From: Paucibacter sp. DJ2R-2
Lineage (GTDB): Bacteria; Pseudomonadota; Gammaproteobacteria; Burkholderiales; Burkholderiaceae_C
Assembly: GCF_025717675.1 (NCBI RefSeq)
Contig: NZ_JAJIRT010000003.1
Coordinates: 248,001-312,000, forward strand
Reading direction: 5' to 3'
DNA: 64,000 nucleotides
This document shows, piece after piece, positions 8,344 to 16,222 of the stretch. Below the pieces are notes generated by a model that made no database searches, was not told the origin of the DNA, and worked only from the letters and a program-made list of their open reading frames with translations. How positions within the stretch are numbered: the stretch's first letter is position 1; every line of letters starts with the position of its first letter. The translations under genes and the position numbers were made by a program.

Positions 8344-8360
8344 CAGTGGGCTAGCCACTG
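8344..8360. terminator. Hairpin in the convergent 8247 to 8459 gap
   Basis: CAGTGG-gctag-CCACTG is the only clear stem in this 213-base convergent gap. It is weak and has no T-run, so this is a tentative terminator. Confidence 0.25.
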
Positions 8361-8459
8361 CTGCCGACAATCCATTTCAGGATCTGTACGCTCAACTGTC
8401 AGCCATCGCCCAGGGGGGGCGACGGCAACCTCGAGGAAACACCACTTCTGCGCAGTGAG

Positions 8460-10304
8460 TCAAGGGCCGCCGACTGAATACGTGCTTCCGTAATATCCGC
8501 TTTGAAACAGTGAGATTGGCTTGCCAACCCAACGCGCGACCTCTCGCTGTAAGGCGAGGAAATCGGGCCCCTCCTGAGAGTGCGCAGACATACGGCCGAT
8601 CTTCATAACCCGTGCTTCACCCGCACCCAGCACCGTGGAGTCGTAGTAGCCGCCGACCAGGACGGCAGCCAGTTTGGCTCCAGGTTCTAACTTAATGTTC
8701 CATTGGACTGACTCGTAGGAGCTCAGGACCAGCACGACGGGCCGTCCTGAACGGCGCACATTCACCAACACGCGTCCTGTACCTCGCAATTGGCCGGGTT
8801 GCGCAATCTTCTCCCGAGCCTCGTAGACGCCTATGCCCTCCACTTGGGCGTTTCGAACCAAGTGCGCCAGCGGCGAGTCTGTCGACAAGGCTGTGCTTTG
8901 GCTGTTGGGCTGTTCCTCCGTGTCGATTTGACGCAGTGTTTGTTGGTTGGTTTCGTCAAGCATTGCCGCCACCACTTCGGCGGCGGGAACTGGCTCACCG
9001 GTCGCCAAGCGTTCCGAAAACCAAAGCGTGGGGTGGTTGATGTGGACCAGGCGATTGATGGCTGCAAAGTACTGCACGCGGCGCTGAGTTGCGGCTCCGT
9101 CCACTCGGGCCAAAGTCCCCTGGCTCGCGTTAAACAAATAGTTGCCATTGCGAGAGCTCTGCCAGCCAGCTGCGCTGCGCATGTTCAGGTCAACTACGAA
9201 TATTTCGGGCGTCGAGGTGGGGGTTGCCGACCGAACGCTGACTGGATCGAAGCTATTCTCTTGAACCTCTAGCGTTCGAAGATCGATACGCAGTAGTTTG
9301 CTTTGATCACTTGTGACCCATTCACTGCCATCTGCTGAAAGCTGACCATTCCACATGCCTGCGGCCATGAACCGTCGGTCTGCGCTAGGCTTTTCTGTGA
9401 CCAGCATCGCTTCTAGCTTCCCATCCTGTTCGGTGACTTCGTACTGGTACATACCGAGGAGGTTCAGGGCGTTGAACCGGTTGCTGTTGTCAGGCGAGGG
9501 CAGAAGTACCTCAGTGGATGAGGGGCTGCTGGTCCGGATGGCTGCTTCTTCCGCGGTACGCAGACTCAACAGGTGCATATGTCTGTTGTTGGCACGACGA
9601 ACGCCAATGAACCAAGTGCTGAGCCAGTGGATTGAACTGGCATCCTGCAGTTGCAACAGCGTTTCCCCTCCGTCGCTACTGCGGATTCGGGCTACGCCAG
9701 ACGCTGTTTGCGCGAATAGGCGCCCATTGGGAGACACGCTGACTTCGCTATAGGCTCCGCGCTCCTTGAACATGCTGCGCCCACTGTCCAGAGCTATCAA
9801 CTCCAGGCTATCGGTGCTTCTTAGCGCTGCGACTGGGGCCTGTCCGGTGTCTTGCACAAGGGAAACGCGCTCACTCTGCATCGTGATCGATGGGGGGGCA
9901 TTTCCGACCGAGATAGGAGGTAAAGAAAGCAGCGCTCGTACGCGTTGAGCACCCATCCAGCGGGCCAGCCTCAGGTCGAACTCTTCGAAGCAACTTCTAT
10001 TTTTGACGCCCGAGCGAACTTCAGTCTCAGAGTGGCGCCAACTTGGCAAGAAATCTGGACTGCAGGTCAGCGCGCGCGCGCGCAATCGCGCACTCCAGGC
10101 TCTTTCGAATGATGCCAAGTCTGTCGTTCTGACATTCAGCGACTCGACCATTCGGCCATGTGCCTGCTGCATTTCGCCGCTAAGGGGTACAGCAGTGTTG
10201 ATCCTGTCCTCTGGGCTGTCGATTCGATTCAGCGCATCGCATCCCGTTAGAAGCAGGCTTACAGGCAGAACAAGGCAAGTGAAAAAAACCGTCAGAGTCT
10301 TCAA
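8460..10304 (-). CDS. Large lipoprotein of unknown function, beta-propeller-like
   Basis: 614 aa with a lipoprotein signal (lipobox LLTGC, Cys22). Residues about 140 to 440 are built of short beta-rich repeats such as SVSPNGRLFAQTASGVARI and LSADGSEWVTSDQSKLLRID that look like propeller blades. The last 130 residues form a separate domain: RPVVLVLSSYESVQWNI, then AVLVGGYYDSTVLG and a closing FQSGYYGSTYSVGG. I recognise no named family. Its start overlaps the stop of the preceding minus-strand gene by four bases, so the two are coupled and probably act together in the envelope. Confidence is high that it is a gene and low on its role. Confidence 0.8.
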   Translation of the reverse strand: MKTLTVFFTCLVLPVSLLLTGCDALNRIDSPEDRINTAVPLSGEMQQAHGRMVESLNVRTTDLASFERAWSARLRARALTCSPDFLPSWRHSETEVRSGVKNRSCFEEFDLRLARWMGAQRVRALLSLPPISVGNAPPSITMQSERVSLVQDTGQAPVAALRSTDSLELIALDSGRSMFKERGAYSEVSVSPNGRLFAQTASGVARIRSSDGGETLLQLQDASSIHWLSTWFIGVRRANNRHMHLLSLRTAEEAAIRTSSPSSTEVLLPSPDNSNRFNALNLLGMYQYEVTEQDGKLEAMLVTEKPSADRRFMAAGMWNGQLSADGSEWVTSDQSKLLRIDLRTLEVQENSFDPVSVRSATPTSTPEIFVVDLNMRSAAGWQSSRNGNYLFNASQGTLARVDGAATQRRVQYFAAINRLVHINHPTLWFSERLATGEPVPAAEVVAAMLDETNQQTLRQIDTEEQPNSQSTALSTDSPLAHLVRNAQVEGIGVYEAREKIAQPGQLRGTGRVLVNVRRSGRPVVLVLSSYESVQWNIKLEPGAKLAAVLVGGYYDSTVLGAGEARVMKIGRMSAHSQEGPDFLALQREVARWVGKPISLFQSGYYGSTYSVGGP

Positions 10305-11359
10305 AGGCCAGCCTTGTAGGTCAGTTGTGCACGGTCGCTGCCTAACTCGTGAGTCCAGATGTGGGTGACGCTGGACTTGCGAACGTTGATGATCGCCACA
10401 GCACCTTCGTGCAATGCCAAGGTCAATCCGTCAGCATGTGGAATGCCGCGGTCAAAAGTGCTACGTAAGTCAACCAAGCGATCGGCGAGAGACTGTTCTT
10501 TCTGAACCTCACCTAGCTCGTTGAAGATTACTAGTTTCGCGTACTGAGAAATGCCGACATAGGTTCGTGTCTTCGAATCAAAGGCGATGCTCAGGATCCC
10601 TCGGTTCTGAAGCGGTCGAGCGCTGAGCCAGGAGTGTTTTTGGGTGTCGTAGCGATAGAAATAGCCTTGGTCGCCCAGAGTCACAATGCCAAGAATGCTG
10701 GACTGCCTATCCCAAGCCAAGCCGTAGCCCATGGAGAATTCAGGCAAATTTGCCGGCGGCTTAATCTCCTGACTTTCCTTCCCAAAGCCTCTTGGCAACC
10801 ATCTCAAGGTGCTTCCTGGACCTCCGAATGCATAGGCCTCTGTGCCATTCTTAATTAGAACGGCTGCTCCGTTTGCGCGCTCCAGGAGGCTGCCACCGAG
10901 CACATTGCCGGCTTGACGTTTTCCGCTTTTCGGCCCCGTGTTGGTCCATGCCAGACGTTGTCCATCGACACTCAAGAGATCGAACGTGAAATGAACTCGA
11001 GGTGCTTCGGGTATCGCTGGGCGCTCAGGGCTTCGCGCTCTTGTTTCGTTGTTCGATCGGGGCGCAGCTTGGCCGTCGGGATCAACGGCGCGAGGCGCGT
11101 CTAGGCCCTCATCAAGTGAGAGAGCCTGAAAAGCTTCGGATCTTCTAGGGCGCACTGTGTCTTGGGTTGAGCGGGGCGCTGTTGGCGTTGGCACGTTCAT
11201 TGAACGAGCTTCGCTGCTTCCAGGACAGGGCTGCTCTTGGTAGGACACTTTGTTGGTGGTATCGGTGCAGCGATATACACCCGCCAGTGCTATTTCTGGC
11301 GAACAAGATAGTGCAAAAGCGAGCATCAAGGCCTGTGGCCTATACAGGTTGCAATTCAA
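10301..11359 (-). CDS. Exported DUF4124-like protein with beta-propeller-like body
   Basis: 352 aa if it begins at the TTG at 11359, which has GGGAG eight bases upstream and gives a normal signal peptide (hydrophobic core ALMLAFALS, cleavage after IALA). Right after cleavage comes GVYRCTDTTNKVSYQEQPCP, the DUF4124 signature seen in many proteobacterial periplasmic proteins. A Pro/Arg-rich linker follows to about residue 120. The remainder has beta-repeat segments such as GYGLAWDRQSSILGIVTLGD and ILSIAFDSKTRTYVGIS, resembling propeller blades and the repeats of its coupled partner. Function unknown; the two-gene unit may form one envelope complex. Confidence 0.75.
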   Translation of the reverse strand: MNCNLYRPQALMLAFALSCSPEIALAGVYRCTDTTNKVSYQEQPCPGSSEARSMNVPTPTAPRSTQDTVRPRRSEAFQALSLDEGLDAPRAVDPDGQAAPRSNNETRARSPERPAIPEAPRVHFTFDLLSVDGQRLAWTNTGPKSGKRQAGNVLGGSLLERANGAAVLIKNGTEAYAFGGPGSTLRWLPRGFGKESQEIKPPANLPEFSMGYGLAWDRQSSILGIVTLGDQGYFYRYDTQKHSWLSARPLQNRGILSIAFDSKTRTYVGISQYAKLVIFNELGEVQKEQSLADRLVDLRSTFDRGIPHADGLTLALHEGAVAIINVRKSSVTHIWTHELGSDRAQLTYKAGL

Positions 11360-11650
11360 TGTGGTCTCCCTGAGTCTGCACTTGCGGTCATTGCGCCGCT
11401 CTAATGGGAGTGCATTTTGCTGGGCATCGCGTTCTATACAGCGGTTGCATTTCACGGTTGAAGGATGTGCTTAAGCTCGTACTCGAGGTGCTTAATTACA
11501 TCGACCGTTGGCATGTCTTTGCTGAGCGCCTAACCATTTACGGCTCCTGCGGTTGCCAAGGCGGCTGCCGCGCGGCGGAGCCTGACCAAGGCCGATTCGC
11601 CAGTTCTACATTGAGAGTCCAAACCGGCATCATCAGCTACATTGAGGACC

Positions 11651-12487
11651 ATGCTGGTACGTTCAATGCAAAGGCGGCAAGCGAGGTTGCTGAGCTGGAA
11701 AATTACCAAGTCAGTGAACTTGCTGGCCGTGGTTTTGTTCTTTTGGACGGCAGCGGCACCGGCAGCGGCGACGGAGCCGATCCGGTTTGCTGTTGCAACA
11801 GGATGGGTATCTCCCTTCATCCTCCTGCGCTCTGGTGAATTGAGTGGCGGGCTGCTTTACGACTTGATGGAGCAAGTAGCACGTGCGGCCGGAGCCGAGG
11901 CGCGATATGTGATGCTTCCGCCGCGGCGCGCAGCGCTAGAAATGGCTGAAGGTCGTGTGGACATCCAATGCCTTGTAAGTCCCGCCTGGCGCCCGGACGT
12001 CCCTGCCGAACTGTGGAGCCTCCCGTTATTGAAGTTGGAAGACGTTTTGTTGGCTGGCCCGACGTTTCAAGGGGAGCTGACTGAACTGCTACAGGACGTT
12101 GGAACAGTTCCGAAACTCAAGTTGGGTGTTGTGGCTGGCCACCGATACCCTGGAGTCGAGCGATTGCTGGAGCGTGCGCAGTTGGAGGTCGAGGCGGCAC
12201 CCAGCCTGCAGACTATGTTCGAAAAGCTGATGCGCGGCCGTACTGATTTGGCCGTGTCCAGTCGTTTGGCTGCAGTGCAATTCAATAAGGATAAGGTTGC
12301 TAGGGGGCAGGCGCGGATCCTTCAGACTGTCGACCTGCGGTGGGGGCATTGTGTGGTGAGTGCACGTTCGGCATTTCCTGCTGCCCAACTGTTGGCAGTC
12401 GTGAACCGCGTTGCCCAAAGCAGCGAGTGGCGCGAGACGCAGATGCGCTACCAACACGCCCTTTCAGCTAGACCGTCGCCGCATTGA
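11651..12487 (+). CDS. Periplasmic solute-binding-like protein (SBP family 3 type)
   Basis: 278 aa from the ATG at 11651; a TTG nine bases earlier and an ATG 18 bases later are also possible. A signal peptide ends near AAAPAAA. The mature part has the order of an extracellular solute-binding family 3 protein: IRFAVATGWVSPF, GGLLYDLMEQVARAAG, LKLGVVAGHRYPGVERLL and GRTDLAVSSRLAAVQF. No permease or ATPase gene is nearby, so it may be a stand-alone sensor or an orphan. Flanking spacers (11456 to 11650 and 12488 to 12782) show no gene to me. Confidence 0.7.
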   Translation: MLVRSMQRRQARLLSWKITKSVNLLAVVLFFWTAAAPAAATEPIRFAVATGWVSPFILLRSGELSGGLLYDLMEQVARAAGAEARYVMLPPRRAALEMAEGRVDIQCLVSPAWRPDVPAELWSLPLLKLEDVLLAGPTFQGELTELLQDVGTVPKLKLGVVAGHRYPGVERLLERAQLEVEAAPSLQTMFEKLMRGRTDLAVSSRLAAVQFNKDKVARGQARILQTVDLRWGHCVVSARSAFPAAQLLAVVNRVAQSSEWRETQMRYQHALSARPSPH

Positions 12488-12782
12488 TTGAAACGCCTCG
12501 GGGGGACCTCGCCCTTTGAACCTGGTTCAGCTTCTAGGGGCCAGTTCAAACATGGGAATTACAGTCTATTTTCCGGGGGCGACGTACGCGGAGACGACGG
12601 ATTCAGCCTGAAAACTCATAAGCAAATGACTGCTAGTGTTGTCAGCTAGATTGCAAAGGACTTTTCTCCGGACAATTCAATGCCCGGAGGTTCCTGTCAG
12701 CCGGCTGCATGCTGATAGTTGTACAGCGGTCGGGACCGGAGCTCGGTCCAGAGCCAAGCCGCCTGCCGTTGAAGGCTGAGCT

Positions 12783-13451
12783 TTAGCGCTGCGCGCGCCG
12801 GCGCAGCAAGGCGAATGCGCCAAGCCCCAGGAACATCAAAGCTGTAGTTGAGGGCTCGGGAACGGCCGTCACAGCGGCATTTACAGCATTGGGTGCAAAG
12901 TCTGGAATCGCCGACACGCCCGAGACCGACACGCCATTGAAACTGTTGCCCGTGAAACGCGGCCACAAGTTCCAGGTGTAGTTGGCCTTGCTGAAACCGT
13001 TTTCGGGCAAGACAGAGCCTGCGATGGTGGCCGAAATGGTGGAGCCAAAGATTGTGGCTGCACCGACATTGACGCCTCCACTAATGATGGAGCCATTGGC
13101 ATTGACCACCACCGTTCGATCGAACAACACTTGGGTCAGCCCAAGGCTGTTGCCGAAGCCAGCGGTGCCTTGCCCTCGATTGAAACCCCAGACGTAAGCG
13201 GCCAAGGAGGTCGGCGAGATATTGCCGGCCATGGTGGCAGACAGTTCAAAAACATCACGGTCGGCGTCGTAGTTGACCCAGCTCGCTATGACATCAAACT
13301 CGCCGGTTTGAGCACCTTTGTAGGTGCTCAGAAAGTCCCCCATGGGGTCTGCGACTGTCACCGCCTGAGCAGGAGAGGCCGCCAATGCAGCCGCACTCAG
13401 AATGATGGCCGAACTGGCTGCATAGGCTTTGTTCAATGCGCTTTGCTTCAT
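12783..13451 (-). CDS. PEP-CTERM sorted exported protein
   Basis: 222 aa. An N-terminal signal peptide ends near ASPAQA. The C-terminus shows the PEP-CTERM sorting signal: AVPEPSTTALM, a hydrophobic helix, then the basic LLRRRAQR. The middle is a beta-rich, Gly/Ser/Asn-rich body of no recognised family. PEP-CTERM proteins are processed by exosortase and linked to exopolysaccharide export in Burkholderiales; the exosortase is not in this window. It lies inside the island, next to the integrase, so it was probably carried in with the element, though the signal would only work if the host makes an exosortase. Confidence 0.82.
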   Translation of the reverse strand: MKQSALNKAYAASSAIILSAAALAASPAQAVTVADPMGDFLSTYKGAQTGEFDVIASWVNYDADRDVFELSATMAGNISPTSLAAYVWGFNRGQGTAGFGNSLGLTQVLFDRTVVVNANGSIISGGVNVGAATIFGSTISATIAGSVLPENGFSKANYTWNLWPRFTGNSFNGVSVSGVSAIPDFAPNAVNAAVTAVPEPSTTALMFLGLGAFALLRRRAQR

Positions 13452-13629
13452 TTGTAGTTCCTGGTTGAATATCGAAGATCCGATGGAGCCAACGCCAAAA
13501 AGTGCGTTGACTCGGGGTGAGTACCCTCAGACCTACAAAACGTTGCTAAGCAAGGCCCTCAAAGTAGGGGGGTGTATTCTGGCGAGGCAATGTTGCCGGC
13601 GCGCATGCCTTTCAAAGCTAGGCAAGCAT

Positions 13630-14970
13630 TCAGTGTTTAACCTGGAGCTCCTTTTCTAGCGCCTCCAATGCTGTACGCAACTCGGGCAAGTAGTCGTAGC
13701 CGTCGTAGTGGCGGTCTTGCACGCCGCTGATGCCGTGGCTTTGGAGCCTGCCGCGGGTGTCCTTGCTGATCTTGACGCTGGCCAGGATGGTCTCGACTCC
13801 GCTTCGGATTCGTTTGGTCTGAAAGCCGATGACCTTCTCGCCCACTGCATCGCTTGCCCAGGCGCTCAGAGTCGAGCTGACCACATGGGTCGTGCCGACG
13901 CTTTCGCCTGCGGCTGAAGAGATTGCATATTCACCCGACATGTCTAGGACCTTGATGGCTTCGAGCGCTTTGGCGGTCAGGGGTAGGGTGTGCCTTCGAG
14001 GCTGTCGACCTGGGCGGCCCTTGCAGTCGAATATGGTGATGGTGTCGGGTGTCACGTCAGCAGACTTAAGCCTGACCAATTGCTCGATTCGCTGCCCGCC
14101 GGTGAGCAGGTGCAGTCTGAGAGTCGCGCCCTTGATGCCGGGCAAATCCTTGATGCAGTTCCAGTAGGTCCGCATTTCTTCGGCTGATAGTGGGTTCTTG
14201 GATGCCCTGTTGGCGTCGCTGTTGGCGGCGGTTTCAGCCGCGGGGTTGTGCTTGACCTGGTAGCCTTTGAATGCAACCGGAATCTTGGGGTTTGTCTTGG
14301 ATTTGCGAGCGACCTCGTATGCCGCCCCCATGTAGGCCCGGAGCTTGTTGGCCGTGCGTTCCTTACCGGCTTCGATCAATCGCCGGCTCATGTCAGCCAC
14401 TTGTTCGTCGGTTACGTCCGCAGCAGGCTGACTTGCAGTCTCAGGAAAGGCCACTATCGCGTGATTGGTCAGAATGGATTTGGCGTCCTTGCATGAGGTT
14501 CGGCCGAGCGCTTCCAGGTACAGCCAGTAGGCCTTCAGCAACTCGGCCAGCGTGTATTTGCTGCGCCGGTCAAGCTCGGCTTGGGCTTGGGCCTTTGCTG
14601 CGGCCTGGTCGTTGATGGCTTGGACTTCGGCTTCGGCCTTGGCTTGTACCAGTCCGGCGTGCCCACCTTTGGGCTTGGCATCTTCGTGCGACATGGCCAG
14701 TCTTGTTGCCTCAGCTGTTGCCGCCGCGATAGTCCAACGGCCTTCGCTGGGGGCTAGGGCCTTGGGGGGCAACCTACCGTCATACAGGCCAATCTCTACA
14801 CGATCGGTCTCGCCGTTGAATGTGTAGCGCCAATAGAGCTTCACCGCTCCGGTGGATAGTTTTCGGGCTTGCAAGGCGCCATTTGGGATGACCTTTGCCA
14901 GCGTGGTGAACTGTCCTTGCTTCAGGCTAGCAATTGTCTCGCCAGCGGTTTTTTGTGCTTTGGTAGCCAT
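13630..14970 (-). CDS. int: Tyrosine recombinase (integrase) of the island
   Basis: 446 aa from the ATG at 14970 (MATKAQKTAGET); the frame stays open upstream to 15198, but that extension is read from att and repeat sequence. Residues about 45 to 75 form the N-terminal DUF4102-like arm-binding part, 150 to 250 a core-binding domain, and the rest the catalytic domain with Arg in LTGGQRIEQLV, KRIRSG at the box II position (Lys where His is common), SHGISGVQDRHYDGYDYL with the terminal Tyr. It is oriented with its start facing the tRNA fragment 180 bases away. It should carry out integration and, with a helper such as AlpA or an excisionase, excision at tRNA-Lys. Confidence 0.92.
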   Translation of the reverse strand: MATKAQKTAGETIASLKQGQFTTLAKVIPNGALQARKLSTGAVKLYWRYTFNGETDRVEIGLYDGRLPPKALAPSEGRWTIAAATAEATRLAMSHEDAKPKGGHAGLVQAKAEAEVQAINDQAAAKAQAQAELDRRSKYTLAELLKAYWLYLEALGRTSCKDAKSILTNHAIVAFPETASQPAADVTDEQVADMSRRLIEAGKERTANKLRAYMGAAYEVARKSKTNPKIPVAFKGYQVKHNPAAETAANSDANRASKNPLSAEEMRTYWNCIKDLPGIKGATLRLHLLTGGQRIEQLVRLKSADVTPDTITIFDCKGRPGRQPRRHTLPLTAKALEAIKVLDMSGEYAISSAAGESVGTTHVVSSTLSAWASDAVGEKVIGFQTKRIRSGVETILASVKISKDTRGRLQSHGISGVQDRHYDGYDYLPELRTALEALEKELQVKH

Positions 14971-14985
14971 CCTGGACCCCGTCAT

Positions 14986-15049
14986 CTGGTGCCAGTCTGG
15001 TGCCAGTCTTGCCTCAGCATTTTGGAGCTGGTGCCAGTCTGGTGCCAGT
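14986..15049. repeat. Four copies of CTGGTGCCAGT in two tandem pairs
   Basis: Copies lie at 14986-14996, 14997-15007, 15028-15038 and 15039-15049. Each 11-mer is itself an imperfect palindrome (CTGG-TG-CCAG). They stand just upstream of the integrase start and 90 bases from the tRNA fragment, which suits integrase arm-type sites or an operator controlling int. Confidence 0.7.
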
Positions 15050-15153
15050 TTTGGCGTGATTGATGCTGGAAATTCTAGGACGTTGTTGGAGGCGTTTCTA
15101 TATAAATCAATGACTTGCGTTTGACTCGTTGTCCGGCGGCAGCCATGAAAATC

Positions 15154-15211
15154 CATGTATTTCGGACTCTTAATCCGTAGGTCGAGTGTTCGAGTCACTC
15201 AGGGCCCACCA
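15154..15211 (+). tRNA. 3' fragment of tRNA-Lys(CTT); island attachment site
   Basis: The segment holds an anticodon arm with loop CTCTTAA (anticodon CTT), a variable loop, a perfect T arm (GAGTG-TTCGAGT-CACTC, 15184 to 15200), the acceptor 3' strand AGGGCCC and CCA. The 5' acceptor strand (expected GGGCCCT) and a D arm are absent upstream, so this is not a complete tRNA. It is the duplicated 3' end left at one junction by site-specific insertion. Crossover probably occurred in the anticodon arm. Confidence 0.8.
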
Positions 15212-15228
15212 AAATTAAGAATGAAACC

Positions 15229-15261
15229 AGCACCGAATGCGAAAGCAGTCGGTGCTTTTTT
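15229..15261 (+). terminator. Intrinsic terminator after the tRNA-Lys 3' end
   Basis: AGCACCGA pairs with TCGGTGCT across a 12-base loop, followed by TTTTTT. It is the original terminator of the tRNA-Lys gene, now beside the fragment. Confidence 0.75.
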
Positions 15262-15370
15262 CATGGCCGGCAGGCAATTGCTGCTGCGTCCGGCTGGGGT
15301 GGTTTCACGCCTGGTTTGGCTGAAGGGGTGGGCTAGGGCCAGCAACGCTGCTGACCCCCGGTGTTGAGTC

Positions 15371-16096
15371 TCAGGCCTTGGCGCTTGGAGCCAAGTCGGG
15401 GGAGCCCACCACGGCCATGGTCTGGGTGCCGGTGACGATCATGCGCACCATGACGACCAGTTGCTCGGTCAACTCGGGCAGCTTGTCCTGCGGCAAGTCC
15501 ATGGCGGTGGAGCCGATGGCGAACACCAGGCGGGTGATGGCCTTGGCCGTGAGGCCCGGCTCGTACAGGCCAGTGCCATTGGCCTCTGCCAGGCGGATCA
15601 GATCCTGCCTCAACTCTTCTTCGAAAAAACTCAGCTGCCGGTCGACGGCATGCTTGAATGCGTCCGAGCCGACCGTGCCCTCGCGCAAGAGGATGTGCAG
15701 CAGCACATCGCCCGAGCTCAGCTGGTCCATGAAGGCTTGCACGGCGCTGCGCACCACGCTGGCGCCGCCACTGGAGCGGCGCCGGGCTTCGCCGATGATG
15801 CTGCGCAGCGACAGGCCGGCCCGCTCGATCAGGGCCACGGCCAACTCGTCCATGTCGCGGAACTGGCGGTAGAAGCTGTTGGGGGCAATGCCGGCCTCGC
15901 GAGCCACTTCGCGCAAGCTCAAGGAGGAGACGCTGCGGTGCGGCCCGACCAGCTTGAGGGCAGCCTGGACGATGTCGTCGTGCGTGATCAAGGCCTTGCG
16001 CCCAGGGCCGCTGGCGCCCGAACTCTCGGGAAGCTCCAGCCCGTTGGCGGGGCCTGGGAGATCAGCGAGTGGCGGTGGCGCGAGCGTTGGGGTCAT
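15371..16096 (-). CDS. desT: TetR-family regulator of fatty-acid desaturation, DesT/FabR-like
   Basis: 241 aa. The TetR helix-turn-helix spans about residues 40 to 85 (SLSLREVAREAGIAPNSFYRQF). The ligand domain contains ISTR-like FabR/DesT features including LLREGTVGSDAFKHAV and the C-terminal helix with MVRMIVTG. It is divergent from an oxidoreductase/desaturase pair, exactly the desT-desCB arrangement of Pseudomonas aeruginosa, where DesT senses the saturation state of acyl-CoA. An N-terminal 35-residue Pro-rich extension may be partly untranslated if a downstream start is used. A palindrome in the intergenic space is the likely operator. Confidence 0.8.
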   Translation of the reverse strand: MTPTLAPPPLADLPGPANGLELPESSGASGPGRKALITHDDIVQAALKLVGPHRSVSSLSLREVAREAGIAPNSFYRQFRDMDELAVALIERAGLSLRSIIGEARRRSSGGASVVRSAVQAFMDQLSSGDVLLHILLREGTVGSDAFKHAVDRQLSFFEEELRQDLIRLAEANGTGLYEPGLTAKAITRLVFAIGSTAMDLPQDKLPELTEQLVVMVRMIVTGTQTMAVVGSPDLAPSAKA

Positions 16097-16141
16097 GAAG
16101 GCGGGCGTGGCGAGGCTCGCATCATAACGAAGTCTTAATTA

Positions 16142-16157
16142 ATATACGAGCGTATAT
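16142..16157. promoter_or_regulatory. Perfect palindrome, probable DesT-type operator
   Basis: ATATACG-AG-CGTATAT lies in the divergent promoter gap. A second, less perfect palindromic element (ATGCGTATGCAT) follows at 16166 to 16177. Seven-base arms with a two-base centre fit a TetR dimer; the assignment to this regulator is inference from position. Confidence 0.65.
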
Positions 16158-16222
16158 AAATCTGTATGCGTATGCATATAATGGCGGCAGTTCAGTGTTT
16201 CCCCCTGGACGGAGTGCCTTTC

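Larger units (their letters stand above)
1..15211. mobile_element. Integrated island, right-hand portion (tRNA-Lys associated, probably mobilizable)
   Basis: Seen: a tyrosine recombinase gene sits at the right end, transcribed away from a 3' tRNA-Lys(CTT) fragment that ends at 15211. Inside are AlpA, SSB, DUF932 and Stb/Mob-type backbone genes, a P-type nick sequence and varied cargo with visibly lower GC and more mixed codon use than the genes after 15371. Known: tyrosine integrases commonly insert at tRNA 3' ends and leave such a duplicated piece. Inference: the left end, and probably the restored tRNA and a relaxase gene, lie before position 1. Whether it is a full ICE or only a mobilizable element cannot be told from this window. 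Confidence 0.72.

Noticed and set aside
14986-15049. Repeat cluster considered as a CRISPR-like array
   Set aside because: Units are only 11 bp, two are directly abutting without spacers, and no cas genes are present.
15121-15211. Intact tRNA-Lys gene
   Set aside because: The 5' acceptor strand and D arm are missing; only the 3' portion can be folded.
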